Below, in pieces: positions 54,537 through 64,000 of a stretch of DNA of 64,000 bases. Source of the DNA: Candidatus Wallbacteria bacterium. Lineage in GTDB: Bacteria > Muiribacteriota > UBA6191 > JACPRK01. A program made the translations under genes and the position numbers. Within the stretch, counting starts at the first letter, position 1; every line of letters begins with the position of its first letter. Location of the stretch: positions 39,367 through 103,366 of the forward strand of contig JACQZN010000122.1 in assembly GCA_016213845.1 (NCBI GenBank), in the 5' to 3' direction. The notes below the pieces were generated by a model that searched no databases, was not told the DNA's origin, and worked only from the letters and a program-made list of their open reading frames with translations.

Positions 54537-56147
54537 CTACCGCGAGGTTGGCGTCCGGGCGGGGCTCGAGACGGGGCGCGAGGCAGGCGCGCCGGACGTG
54601 GCCGTAACGGCGGAGGGTGCAGCGCGGAGGCCCTTGAGCGCCAGCGCTCGGGCGGCGGCCAGCGCCGCTTCGAGCCGCTCGTCCACGGTGGCCAGCCAGG
54701 CTCGCTCGGAATCGGCCAACGAGATTGCAAAACAGGACTCGAAGGAGCTTTCCAGTTTTGAGCCCTCGCCGATGGCGTCCAGCAGCTTGGCGATGGCGTT
54801 CACACCGGAACGCTCCAGCAGGTAGGCGACGAAGTCGTGGGACTGGGCGTAGGCCAGCGATACCTTCTCCGACGGAAGAGACGAGAAGCTGTTCTCCAGC
54901 TCCGAGAGTGGCATGAAGAGCCCCTTCGCCCGGCCGCGCATCAAGCGCGTATGCCAGAACGAGCGGTCCAGGGCTCGCTCCTGGTGCATCGCGAACCCCT
55001 CCTGCAACCAGGCGGGCACGTGCTTGTTGAGCGACTTGAGCGCCACCAGGTAGTGGCAGTACTCGTGGCGGACCGTGTCCTCGTAGTCCTTGTCGTTCCA
55101 CTTCGGATTGACGCGCAGGTCGACGCGGTTGGCCTGCTGGATGCCCCCTGCCCAGGCGATTCGCACGGCCCGATCGAACTGGCGGTTCGTATAGACCGTG
55201 ATGGTCACCTTGTTCACGTCGCCGGTCGAGAGACCGAGCATGCGGGTCAGCTCCTCGTGCGCCTCGTCGAAGTAGGCCAGCAGTCGGCCGGCGAGCGAGG
55301 CGTGGGAGCGGTCGTTGAAATCTATGTTGAAGTGCCGGCTCTCCTCTCGCGAGAACCCGCGCTTGACGGCGACCGCCGCCTTCAACTGCTGGTAGGCGCG
55401 CTCGGCATCCTCGGGCAGACCTCCGAGCCTCCGCGCGCGCTCCCAGGCGTCGAGCGCCTTCGCGGACTCGCCCTCGAGCTGGTGAGTGCGGCCCAGGAGC
55501 AGGAGCATCTCCTTGTCCTCGGGGGACCCGGAGAGGACGTCCTCGATCTCCCGGACGGCCAGTCCGAGAGAGCCTCGGTCACGCGACTGGCCGTCCTTGA
55601 TGTAGGCGGTGATCAGGTTGCGGCTGATGCTCTGCTTGAGCGGCGCGTTGCCGGCCAGCTCCTTGGCGCGTTCCCAAGAAGCGGCGGCGTTGTAGTAGTC
55701 GCCGGCCTCGAAGTACATCGTGCCGATGTTCGACTCGAGTACGGCCGAGCCGTCCTCGGAGTGCTCGATGGCGCTTCGGGCTGAATCGACAGCGCGCGTG
55801 AGCTCGCGACGGGAGTGGAGCTCGATCGCCATGTCGTTGTAGGCGCTGACGAGCGCACGCTTCACGGCCTGCGTCTCCCGCGGGCTCGTCGCCTGAGCCA
55901 GCGCGTCCTTCAGCAAGTCGGCGGCGCGCTCGTAGTGGTCGACGGCGTCGCCGTCCTCCTGCATGCCGCCCTTGGCGCGCGCGGCCGTCCTCAGCTCCTC
56001 CTTGGCTTGCTGGAAGAGCTTGGCGCCGTCGCCCGAGAAGGCGAGCACCGTCGCGGGGACGAGCAGCGCCGCGGCCAGCGCTAGCCATGGGCCTGCACGC
56101 CGGAGGTTCGGGCGGTCGAAGGGCCGCCGGCTGTCCGGAGCCGTCAC
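54537..56147 (-). CDS. TPR protein with gluzincin (Peptidase MA-like) domain
   Basis: TPRs plus 'YEDTVRHEYCHYLVALKSLNKHVPAWLQEGFAMHQE' (HExxH). Confidence 0.83.
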   Translation of the reverse strand: MTAPDSRRPFDRPNLRRAGPWLALAAALLVPATVLAFSGDGAKLFQQAKEELRTAARAKGGMQEDGDAVDHYERAADLLKDALAQATSPRETQAVKRALVSAYNDMAIELHSRRELTRAVDSARSAIEHSEDGSAVLESNIGTMYFEAGDYYNAAASWERAKELAGNAPLKQSISRNLITAYIKDGQSRDRGSLGLAVREIEDVLSGSPEDKEMLLLLGRTHQLEGESAKALDAWERARRLGGLPEDAERAYQQLKAAVAVKRGFSREESRHFNIDFNDRSHASLAGRLLAYFDEAHEELTRMLGLSTGDVNKVTITVYTNRQFDRAVRIAWAGGIQQANRVDLRVNPKWNDKDYEDTVRHEYCHYLVALKSLNKHVPAWLQEGFAMHQERALDRSFWHTRLMRGRAKGLFMPLSELENSFSSLPSEKVSLAYAQSHDFVAYLLERSGVNAIAKLLDAIGEGSKLESSFESCFAISLADSERAWLATVDERLEAALAAARALALKGLRAAPSAVTATSGAPASRPVSSPARTPTSR

Positions 56148-56187
56148 GAAACCAGTATAGTCCGGCGAGCCGTTGGATTCCGCCCGG

Positions 56188-56856
56188 TCACTTCTGGGGT
56201 TGGAGGACCTTGGCGACCTTGTCGTGCTTGGCTGCGACGGCCAGATCGAAGGCAGTCTTGCCCTCTTTGTCCTTCGCTAGCGGGTCGGCTCCCTTCTCGA
56301 TGAGGAACTTCGCAGTGGCCTCGTCATCGGTCATGGCGCCCACCACATGGAGCGGGGTCCTCCCGTTTGGCCCGGCCTGTTTGACCTTGGCCCCCCGGGA
56401 GATCAGCAGCTTTGTCAGCTCCAGTTTCTGCATGAGCACGGAGTGGAAGAGGGCCGGGAAGTCGTCGGGCGCCGCGAGTTGATTGGGGTCGGCTCCGCTA
56501 TCGAGCAGCAACGAGACCATCTCCTGGCCGCAGTTGATGACCGCGGCCGTCAGGGGCAGCTCTTCGTTCAGAGGCTCCTTCACGTTCGCCCCGGCCGCCA
56601 GCAGCTCCGAGGCGACGTCCACTCTCTGGAGCCGAATCGCCAGCAACAGGGGCGAGCCGGCATACATCTGCTTGAAACCCGCGACGATCGTTCCGAGGTT
56701 CGGATCGGACAGCAGCTTCTGGACGACCTCGTCGAGATGGGCGATGGCGGTCTTCATGGCTTCGGCTTGATCGGCTCCTTTCGCGGGGCCGGGCCCCAGC
56801 AGGCCAGTCAGGATTGCAACTGTCATGGCGGCAACCCTCAGCGGCAGGAAGTTCAT
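56188..56856 (-). CDS. Ankyrin repeat secreted protein
   Basis: 'GRTPLHVVGAMTDDEATAKFLIEKGADPLAKDKEGKTAFDLAVAAKHDKVAKVL'. Confidence 0.85.
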   Translation of the reverse strand: MNFLPLRVAAMTVAILTGLLGPGPAKGADQAEAMKTAIAHLDEVVQKLLSDPNLGTIVAGFKQMYAGSPLLLAIRLQRVDVASELLAAGANVKEPLNEELPLTAAVINCGQEMVSLLLDSGADPNQLAAPDDFPALFHSVLMQKLELTKLLISRGAKVKQAGPNGRTPLHVVGAMTDDEATAKFLIEKGADPLAKDKEGKTAFDLAVAAKHDKVAKVLQPQK

Positions 56857-57018
56857 GGTTGGCGTCCTTTCGGCCAGCTGGCCGGTAACCGCGATGACGA
56901 GGGAGCTCCGAGAGTATACGCCAGAGGCCTCCCATTCGAGTTCCGGGAGCGGCCGTCCTGCAGCAGGCCGCCGGCCGAAACGTCAGAAGCCGTGCGCGGG
57001 ACTGACTTCGCTTGTAAC

Positions 57019-57837
57019 ATGGCGGGGATGCTGACAATGACTACATGCAAGGGTCCAGGACGCCTCGGAATGCTCCTCTTCGCGCTACTCGCACTTGGCG
57101 CGCAGCTGCTCGGAGCCTGGCCCAGGGTGCAGGCTGCGGATACGAGTCGGCCCAAGCCGTGGGTCTTCTTCGACCTGGGAGAGAACAGTCTCGTGTCGAC
57201 ACCGAAAGACCCGGCCAGCGGCGACATCGTCTCGCTCGCGTGGATTCGCTACCTGGCCAATGACGGGAAGGTGACCGACGCGCACGCCTACCTGACCCGC
57301 CTGCGCGCGAGCGGCTACTCGATTGGGCTGGTCATGAACCTCCCCGCTGACTGGGGAGATCCGCAGCTCGAGAAAGCCAATGCGTGGCTCTCGGAATCGA
57401 ACCCGGCGCGCAAGGAAGAGCTGGCCGCCTCCCTCACCGCGGCCAAGCTCGAGCTGGTTCGGGACTACTTCGAGGGACGCGGCCCGGGCGACGAACCTCG
57501 CCGAAAGCCCCGCTGGAACGACCCCCAGTACCCGTCGGTGGATTTTTCGCTCTTCCCCAGCGGGTCGATCTTCGTGCCGTTCTTTCAGCGTAACCGCAAG
57601 CCGATGGACGGCCCCGCCCGCTCATCCGATCAGCTCTTCCTCTACAGGCAGGCGGTGGCCCTGGCCGCGCGCCACGGCGCGAAGGCCCTCTACCAGGCGA
57701 CGGACGCCCGGGACATCGCTGGCGCGAGGGAGGCAGGCATGCTCGTGCGGCAGCTACCCTATGACCCCGATCGGCGCGTGCAGCAGAAGGGCTACTACCT
57801 GGACGAAGCCGCGATCGAGCGGATGACCCGGCCCTGA
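57019..57837 (+). CDS. Secreted hypothetical protein
   Basis: Signal peptide 'GMLLFALLALGAQLLGAWPRVQA'; 'WVFFDLGENSLVSTP...AHAYLTRLRASGYSIGLVMNLP' HAD-like flavour. Confidence 0.55.
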   Translation: MAGMLTMTTCKGPGRLGMLLFALLALGAQLLGAWPRVQAADTSRPKPWVFFDLGENSLVSTPKDPASGDIVSLAWIRYLANDGKVTDAHAYLTRLRASGYSIGLVMNLPADWGDPQLEKANAWLSESNPARKEELAASLTAAKLELVRDYFEGRGPGDEPRRKPRWNDPQYPSVDFSLFPSGSIFVPFFQRNRKPMDGPARSSDQLFLYRQAVALAARHGAKALYQATDARDIAGAREAGMLVRQLPYDPDRRVQQKGYYLDEAAIERMTRP

Positions 57838-57851
57838 TCGATGCTTCTGCC

Positions 57852-58691
57852 ATGAGCAGCCCGGCCTTGGTAGACGTCGACTGCGCCGTGTGCGGCCAGG
57901 GGCCCGGGGTGACGGCGCTGCTCAAGGCTGTCCGTGGACCCGAAGAGCCCGGGCGAATCGCGCGCTGCGGGGGGTGCGGACACATGTTCGTTTCGCCCCG
58001 GCATGACGACGTGTGGATCGCCCAAAGCTACGCAGATTCAGGGCTGGCTGCGGAGTACCTGGTGCGGCTCTACCTTCCCCACGAGGTGGGTCGGCGCCGG
58101 GTGATGGAGGGGTTCCTGGACGAGATCGAGCGCCATACACCTGGCAGAGGGCGGTTGCTGGACGTGGGCGCTGCGACGGGCCTCCTTGCCAGCCTTGCGA
58201 CCGATCGTGGCTGGCAGGCGACGGGCGTGGAGCCCTCGGAGCCGGCGAGGCGGTTCGGGTTCGAGCGCTACGGCGTGCGGCTGCTGCCCGGCTTCTTCGA
58301 GCAGCTCCCGTGGACGCCGGGCGCCTACGACTGCGTGACGATGCTGGACGTCCTGGAGCACGTCGTCCGGCCGGTCGAATGTCTGCGGGCGGCGGTGGAG
58401 TCGCTGGCGCCGGGGGGCCTGGTGGCTATTCTGACTCCAAATTGGGACTCCCTCTCGCGCCGACTGCTGGGGGGACGCTGGGACGCCGTGGTGCCGTCGG
58501 GGCACTTGCACTACTTTCGTCCATGTCTGCTGGCGCGTCTGCTCGAGACGCTGGGGCTCGAGCTCCTCGAGGCCACGACGCGCGGCCTTCCCGGACTGGG
58601 AGGCCGGCCGAGGTGGCGCCGCCCCCTGGAGCGCCTGGGGCTCGGCGAGGCGATCTGGGTGCTGGGGCGAAAGATGGCCCGGGCGTCGTGA
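57852..58691 (+). CDS. Class I SAM-dependent methyltransferase with N-terminal Zn-ribbon-like cysteines
   Basis: 'CAVCGQGPG...CGGCGHMF'; 'GRLLDVGAATGLLASLA', 'YDCVTMLDVLEHV'. Confidence 0.87.
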   Translation: MSSPALVDVDCAVCGQGPGVTALLKAVRGPEEPGRIARCGGCGHMFVSPRHDDVWIAQSYADSGLAAEYLVRLYLPHEVGRRRVMEGFLDEIERHTPGRGRLLDVGAATGLLASLATDRGWQATGVEPSEPARRFGFERYGVRLLPGFFEQLPWTPGAYDCVTMLDVLEHVVRPVECLRAAVESLAPGGLVAILTPNWDSLSRRLLGGRWDAVVPSGHLHYFRPCLLARLLETLGLELLEATTRGLPGLGGRPRWRRPLERLGLGEAIWVLGRKMARAS

Positions 58692-60076
58692 CGCGCCTCC
58701 TGATCCTTTGCCCGGATCGCGTCGGTCCGCTGATGGCGGGCACGGCGATGCGCCACATGGAGCTGGCGCGCGCGCTGGCGCTGGAACACGAGGTGGTCCT
58801 GGCCGTGGCGGGCCGGCCAGAAGCGGACACAGCGCCCGGATTGCAACTGACCTCGCTGGATGATCCGGGGCTGGAAGGGTTGGCTCGACGCGCCGGGGCC
58901 GTGCTGGTGCAGGGGTACGCCTTCCGGAAGCTGGCGTGGCTGCGCGAGCTGACGGTGCCGATCGTCGGGGACCTCTACGATCCGGCACCGCTGGCCAATC
59001 TGGAGATCGGTGTGACGGGGGCCGCCGCGAGAAGCCGCCAGGAAAGGCACGAGCTCTGCCTGGGATTCGCCATCGAGTTGCTCCTGCACGCGGACTTCTT
59101 CCTGGCGGCGCACGAGCGCGCGCGGGACTTCTGGCTGGGAATGCTGGCGGCGCTCGGACGGGTCGATCCGAAAGGCCACGCGCTGGGCCCCTCGTTCCGC
59201 GGCTTGATCGACACGCTCCCGACGGGCGTGCCCAGCGCGCCGCCCCCTGACCTCGCTCCGGCGCCCGCGCACCCTGCCTATGCGAATGGACGCAGGCCGT
59301 TCATCTGGAGCGGCGGCATCTGGGACTGGATGGATGCGGAAACTCTTTTGAGAGCTTTTGCTCCTTTGGCCGCCTCCCGGCCGGACGCGGCGCTGGTCTT
59401 CCTGGGCACTCGCCATCCCAACCCGGAGGTGCCGCCGATGGGCGCCGCCGCGCGCGCTCGTGAGCTGGCGGCCGGCCTGGGCCTGCTCGAAGGCCAGGTC
59501 TACTTCGAGGAGTGGACGCCGCTGGCCCAGCGCCACGCCTGGCTTGCCAACGCGACTGCCGGCGTCAGCCTCCACGGAGCGCACCTGGAGGCCAGGTTTG
59601 CCTGGAGAACGAGGTTGCTCGACCATCTCTGGCTGGGCACGCCGTCGGTGGTCAGCACAGGCGACGCGCTCGGAGACGAGATGGTGGCTGCGGGAGCGGC
59701 CTTGGGCGTGGCACCCGGCGACGCGGCGGCAGTGCGGGTTGCGCTGTCGGCGCTGCTCGACGATTGCGAGCTCCGACGTCGGCAATCCGCCGCCGCACGG
59801 ACGCTGGCAGGTCGTTACGCCTGGCCCGATCTCGTGGCGCCGCTGGCCCGATTCCTGACCGACCCGTACACCACGCGAAACCGCGGCTCGCCCCTTCGCT
59901 ACGTCGACTATCTCAAGGAGTTCCTGCCCCACTCGCCGTTTCACTCGGCTCGACTGGCACGCGCCCGAAATGTGCTGGCGACCGAGGGTAGCAGGGGACT
60001 GGCGCGCCGGGCGCTGTCCCGCGCTGCGCGAGCGGTGGGGCTATCGGCTTCTGCGCGTCACCGCGGGGAGGACTGA
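58688..60076 (+). CDS. Glycosyltransferase (GT4/GT-B-like)
   Basis: 'LLILCPDRVGPLMAGTAMRHMELARAL', 'FIWSGGIWDWMDAETLLRAF', 'TRLLDHLWLGTPSVVSTGDALGDEM'; GTG start. Confidence 0.8.
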   Translation: MTRLLILCPDRVGPLMAGTAMRHMELARALALEHEVVLAVAGRPEADTAPGLQLTSLDDPGLEGLARRAGAVLVQGYAFRKLAWLRELTVPIVGDLYDPAPLANLEIGVTGAAARSRQERHELCLGFAIELLLHADFFLAAHERARDFWLGMLAALGRVDPKGHALGPSFRGLIDTLPTGVPSAPPPDLAPAPAHPAYANGRRPFIWSGGIWDWMDAETLLRAFAPLAASRPDAALVFLGTRHPNPEVPPMGAAARARELAAGLGLLEGQVYFEEWTPLAQRHAWLANATAGVSLHGAHLEARFAWRTRLLDHLWLGTPSVVSTGDALGDEMVAAGAALGVAPGDAAAVRVALSALLDDCELRRRQSAAARTLAGRYAWPDLVAPLARFLTDPYTTRNRGSPLRYVDYLKEFLPHSPFHSARLARARNVLATEGSRGLARRALSRAARAVGLSASARHRGED

Positions 60077-60078
60077 AC

Positions 60079-61326
60079 GTGTCCGGCGACGCGGCCATCG
60101 AGCTCAAGGGCGTCACCCAGCGCTTCCCCGCCCGCGCTGGCGGAGGTCTCATCCGGAGCCTGCGGGAGCGGCTCTTCCCGTCCGAGAGGTTGGAAGGCCG
60201 CCCGGCGATTGCCGATGTCACGCTCTCGGTGGGCCGCGGAGAGGCCCTGGGAGTCATCGGGTCGAACGGCTCGGGTAAGAGCACGCTCCTTCGAGTGATG
60301 GCGGGCATCCTTGCGCCGACCCGCGGCACGGCGAAAGTGACCGGACGCGTCGCCCTGATGTCGGACCTGGGGGCGGGACTGGAGCTCGACTTCACGGGCC
60401 GCGAAAACGTTGCCTGGGGCGGGTGCGTCCGCGGCCTGTCGCGCCAGGCCGCCGAGCAGCTGGTAGCCGCCGTCGAGGAGCTTTCCGGCCTCGCGGCCTG
60501 GATGGATACCCCGGTGCGTTTCTACTCCGCGGGCATGCAGCTGCGGCTGGCCTTTTCGATAGCCCTGACGGCCGGATGCGACGTCCTGCTCGTGGACGAG
60601 GTGCTCTCGGTCGGTGACGCCGTCTTCCAGGCGCGGTGCCGCGAGCGGCTGGCCCGGCTGCGCCGCTCGGGCGTCACGCTCGTTCTGGTGAGCCACGGCC
60701 TCTACGACGTGCACCGCTACTGCGACCGGGCTCTCTGGCTCCAGGACGGCGCCGTCCGCATGCTGGGCGACCCGCACGGTGTGGCCAGCGCCTACCAGCT
60801 CGAGGTGAGCCGCCAGCTCGAGGCCGCCGCAGGGCGTGCCGAGGGCAGCCTGGCACCCGGCCGCGCGGCCTGGTCCGTGGCGGCCGTGCGTCTCGAGCTG
60901 CCGGCCAGCGCCACACGCGGAACCCTTTCGGCCGGCGATCCGATGGTGATCGAGGTCGAGCTCTCGGGCGCGAGCGCCGGTCCAGGCGCCGCCGTCGGTA
61001 TCGGCATCTTCAGGGACGACGGGCTCTTCTGCTTCGGCGCCAACAGCGCTGAGGACGGCTTCGTGCTTCCGGACGACGCCAGCGCCACGCAGACAGTCCG
61101 GCTCGAGCTCCAGCGACTGTCGCTAGCGCCAGGCAACTACTTCGTCAACGTATCCACCGCCGCTTCGAGCGGCCAGGTCACCGACTTCAAGCTCGGAGCC
61201 GCCAGCTTCCGCGTCGACGGCCCCCCCGGCGACCGGGGAGTCTGCTCCCCGCCCGCCCGCTGGAGCGCGGTCCAAATCGGGTCAACTCGACTTGCCCCGA
61301 TTCTTAATCGGGGCAAGTCGAGTTGA
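60079..61326 (+). CDS. ABC transporter ATP-binding protein, polysaccharide export type (Wzt-like) with C-terminal domain
   Basis: 'VIGSNGSGKSTLLRVMAGI', 'YSAGMQLRLAFSIAL', 'VLLVDEVLSVGD'. Confidence 0.92.
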   Translation: MSGDAAIELKGVTQRFPARAGGGLIRSLRERLFPSERLEGRPAIADVTLSVGRGEALGVIGSNGSGKSTLLRVMAGILAPTRGTAKVTGRVALMSDLGAGLELDFTGRENVAWGGCVRGLSRQAAEQLVAAVEELSGLAAWMDTPVRFYSAGMQLRLAFSIALTAGCDVLLVDEVLSVGDAVFQARCRERLARLRRSGVTLVLVSHGLYDVHRYCDRALWLQDGAVRMLGDPHGVASAYQLEVSRQLEAAAGRAEGSLAPGRAAWSVAAVRLELPASATRGTLSAGDPMVIEVELSGASAGPGAAVGIGIFRDDGLFCFGANSAEDGFVLPDDASATQTVRLELQRLSLAPGNYFVNVSTAASSGQVTDFKLGAASFRVDGPPGDRGVCSPPARWSAVQIGSTRLAPILNRGKSS

Positions 61327-61333
61327 CCCGATT
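61275..61333. repeat. Perfect 28-bp inverted repeat with 3-nt loop
   Basis: aatcgggtcaactcgacttgccccgatt ctt aatcggggcaagtcgagttgacccgatt. Confidence 0.93.
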
Positions 61334-61337
61334 CTCG

Positions 61338-62153
61338 TCAGAGCTCCTCGACGAAGCGGCCCTCGAGGGCGGAGAAGACCGTCCAGCCCAGGGCGAGAAG
61401 CGCGGAGCTGAAGAGGGCGGCGGGCGCCAGGGAGGCCAGGTCGGGCCAGGCGCCGAGGTAGAGCGCGTCCTGGAAAGCGACGACGATGGGGGCCATCGGG
61501 TTGGCAGCCAGGACCCAGCGGTAGGCGTCCGGGACGGCGGAGGCCGGGTAGGCGATGGGTGTGAGAAAGAACCAGAGGCGCAGTACGGCGGTGGCGGCCT
61601 GGCCCACATCCCGCACGAAGACGTTGAGGGCGCCGAAGAGCAGCACCAGCCCGAATGCGAACGAGGCGAGCAGCAGTCCAAGCAAGGGCACTGCCAGCAG
61701 CGCGGCCGGAAGTCGGCCGTGGTGCCAGGCGGCCAGCGGCAACACCAGCGCCAGCGTCGCGGCGAAGTGGACACCATGGCTGGCGACGACACTGGCGGGC
61801 AGGAGGGCCCGCGGGAAGCTCGCCGTCCGGATCAGTCCCGCGTTGCCGAGGAAGCAACCAAGCCCCGAGCCGACGGCGCCGGAGAACCAGAGCCAGGGCA
61901 GGAGCCCCGAGAGCAGAAAGACCGGATATCCCGGCGCCGAGGCCCTCAGGATGCCCGCGAAGAGCAGCGAGTAGACGGCGACGAGCGCCGCAGGCTGCAG
62001 GAGGCTCCAGGACGCGCCCAGCAGGGAGCCCTTGTAGCGGAGCGCCAGGTCGCGGCGCACCAGCGCTGCCAGCAGGTGGCGGCGGCGGCCCGGAGATCGG
62101 GCCGATGCGGAGCTGGATGCGGCAGGCGAAAGCATCCCACTAGGCATCGGCAA
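61338..62153 (-). CDS. ABC-2 type polysaccharide export permease (Wzm-like)
   Basis: 'RRDLALRYKGSLLGASWSLLQPAALVAVYSLLFAGIL', 'NVFVRDVGQAATAVLRLWFFLTPIAYPASAVP'. Confidence 0.88.
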   Translation of the reverse strand: MPMPSGMLSPAASSSASARSPGRRRHLLAALVRRDLALRYKGSLLGASWSLLQPAALVAVYSLLFAGILRASAPGYPVFLLSGLLPWLWFSGAVGSGLGCFLGNAGLIRTASFPRALLPASVVASHGVHFAATLALVLPLAAWHHGRLPAALLAVPLLGLLLASFAFGLVLLFGALNVFVRDVGQAATAVLRLWFFLTPIAYPASAVPDAYRWVLAANPMAPIVVAFQDALYLGAWPDLASLAPAALFSSALLALGWTVFSALEGRFVEEL

Positions 62154-62156
62154 CCG

Positions 62157-63995
62157 TCAGAGCCTGATCCAGAAGTCGGAGCGTTCGCGGCACAGATGCG
62201 GGCTGTAGAACGGGTCGTCCTCGATCCAGTCCTTCCAGCGAACGCGCATCGTCGTGACCTCGGCTGGGTCGAGGTCGTGGCCGCGCGTGGCCGACTCCCG
62301 GTGGGTCAGAACGGCCTCCGGGCAGTAGACGACGAGCTTGCCGGCCTTGCGGAGTCGCAGACAGTAGTCGACGTCATTGAACGCGACGGGCAGGGCGTCC
62401 TCGTCGAAGCCGCCGACCGAGCGGAAGAGCTCCGCGGGCGTCAGCAGACAGGCCGCCGTGACGGCGCTGTAGTTGCGCGTGACGTGCGGAGCGCCAAAAT
62501 AGCCGGGCCATTCGGACGGCACGTGTCCGAATGCGTTTGCTGCGACTCCGCCGACACCCAGGATGACACCGGCGTGTTGCAAGCGGCCGTCGGGATAGAG
62601 GAGCTTTGCCCCGACGGCGCCGACGGCGGGGTCCTTCGCGAGCGCGACCATCTCGCGCAGCCAATCGGGTGAGAGGACCGCGGCGTCGTTGTTCATGAAG
62701 AGCAGCTGCTGGCCCCGGGCGGCGCGCGCGGCCATGTTGTTCATTGCCGAGAAATTGAATCGGCCGGAGTAGCGGAGGACGCGGACGCGGGAATCGGCCT
62801 CGAGCTCGGACAGATATCGAAGAGTGGAAGGCTCCGTCGAGTCGTGGTCGATGACGAGCACCTCGAGGGCCGGGTAGTCGGTGATGGTCAGCAGCGAGTC
62901 GACGCAGGGCCGCAGCAGCTCCAGACGATCCCGAGTGGGGATGAGGACGCTGACCAGCGGCAGCTGACCCAGCTCCCGCACCCACCTGTAGGTGCCGGGG
63001 AGCGTTCCCCGCAGCGCCGTTCCGGCGACGCGCCGCCGCTCCATGGCCGAGTCGAGCGCCCGGACGGCGCTGTCGACGGCGTACTGCTTGGCGCAGGGGT
63101 CGAGCGCCGCCGACCCGGGGGTCTGGCGCCAGTGGTAGAGGATGCGCGGGATGTGGACGACCCGATCGGCGTCTTCCGTCACGCGCAGGGCCAGGTCGTA
63201 GTCCTGACTTCCGTCGAATCCGGAGCGGAATCCGCCAGCTTGGTGCACGCGCTCTCGGCGGTAGACCGAGAGGTGCGACGTGTACATCTGCGACTGGAGC
63301 AGGTGAGGCGACCAGTCCGGCTTGAAGTACGGGTCGACCCGGCGGCCGTCCTCTGTGAGCTTGTCTTCGTCGGAATAGACGAGGTCGGCCTGCTCGGCCT
63401 GGAGCTGCTCGACGACGCGGTAGAGGGCTTCGGGAGAGAGCTCATCGTCCTGGTCGAGCAAGCCGACGTAGCTGCCCGTGGCGATGGAGAGCGCGGCCGA
63501 AGTGGCACCCGCGATGCCGAGGTGCCGCTCCGAAGAGGTGATGCAGATGCGACTGTCCAGCTGGGCCCAGTGTCCAAGCGATCGGGCAACCCAGGGTGCC
63601 TGCGGCCCGTCGAGGGCCAGACAAAGCTCCCAGTTGTCGTAAATCTGTGCACGAACGGACTGGACCGCCCGCGCAAGCCAGCGTGCGTCGGGCTGGTAGA
63701 CAGGCACCAGGAGGCTGACGACAGGCCGCCGCCGCAGCTTGCCGGCAGCGTGGGCCAGCGCGCGCAGCTCGAGCGGCCCAGGCTCGTTGGCCTGCCGCCA
63801 GACGTCATACGGAGCCGGCGCAGGAGCCACTTTGCGGCGCACGAACGCCAGCGAGCGCTTCGCAAGCCCGACGGCACCCGCCGTCCGCCACGTGTTGGCG
63901 GCCCGATCCAGCAGCGATCCCGTATCGGGCGGCGCCGGTGGCGGCACCGGAGCCCAGCAGGTTATGGCCTGCGTCCAGTTGGAAAACGCGTACAT
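62157..63995 (-). CDS. Two-domain family 2 glycosyltransferase; 5' end near or beyond window edge
   Basis: 'VVSLLVPVYQPDARWLARAVQSV' and 'LVSVLIPTRDRLELLRPCVDSLL...FNFSAMNNMAARAARGQQLLFMNND'. Confidence 0.87.
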   Translation of the reverse strand: MYAFSNWTQAITCWAPVPPPAPPDTGSLLDRAANTWRTAGAVGLAKRSLAFVRRKVAPAPAPYDVWRQANEPGPLELRALAHAAGKLRRRPVVSLLVPVYQPDARWLARAVQSVRAQIYDNWELCLALDGPQAPWVARSLGHWAQLDSRICITSSERHLGIAGATSAALSIATGSYVGLLDQDDELSPEALYRVVEQLQAEQADLVYSDEDKLTEDGRRVDPYFKPDWSPHLLQSQMYTSHLSVYRRERVHQAGGFRSGFDGSQDYDLALRVTEDADRVVHIPRILYHWRQTPGSAALDPCAKQYAVDSAVRALDSAMERRRVAGTALRGTLPGTYRWVRELGQLPLVSVLIPTRDRLELLRPCVDSLLTITDYPALEVLVIDHDSTEPSTLRYLSELEADSRVRVLRYSGRFNFSAMNNMAARAARGQQLLFMNNDAAVLSPDWLREMVALAKDPAVGAVGAKLLYPDGRLQHAGVILGVGGVAANAFGHVPSEWPGYFGAPHVTRNYSAVTAACLLTPAELFRSVGGFDEDALPVAFNDVDYCLRLRKAGKLVVYCPEAVLTHRESATRGHDLDPAEVTTMRVRWKDWIEDDPFYSPHLCRERSDFWIRL

Positions 63996-64000
63996 GCCCC

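Overview
High-GC bacterial chromosomal window, almost fully coding, with no phage, CRISPR array or intact transposase seen. Gene names come from motif and domain recognition in the supplied translations; no database search was run. Left part: histidine kinases, a fused alpha/beta E1 dehydrogenase, adenosine deaminase, and a compact type II fatty-acid-like cassette (KAS, ACP, two phytoene-desaturase-like FAD enzymes, KR, a ClpX-type zinc-finger/FabZ fusion, FabI). Next comes a sugar-nucleotide/glycosyltransferase cassette, tRNA-Val(CAC), two prokaryotic RING-like proteins next to an FHA-GAF-cyclase, argC, rel/spoT, gpsA, plsY and der. The centre holds a giant secreted protein (about 2900-3077 aa) with four Ig/FGE-like repeats. 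Divergent from it is a tight six-gene operon: PqqD-like, ATP-grasp, DapDC-like PLP enzyme, urea-transporter/M23 fusion, beta-barrel, TPR. Right part: DUF512 radical SAM, CarD, DUF362, two tandem class II (serine-type body) tRNAs that appear to carry a GUC (Asp) anticodon, a gluzincin-TPR protein, and a glycan export locus (methyltransferase, GT, Wzt/Wzm-like ABC, GT2). Strongest leads: the GUC class II tRNAs, the PqqD/ATP-grasp/DapDC/UT-M23 operon, and the zinc-finger FabZ cassette. Intergenic heptamer arrays, perfect palindromes and a dispersed nested-hairpin repeat are also noted.
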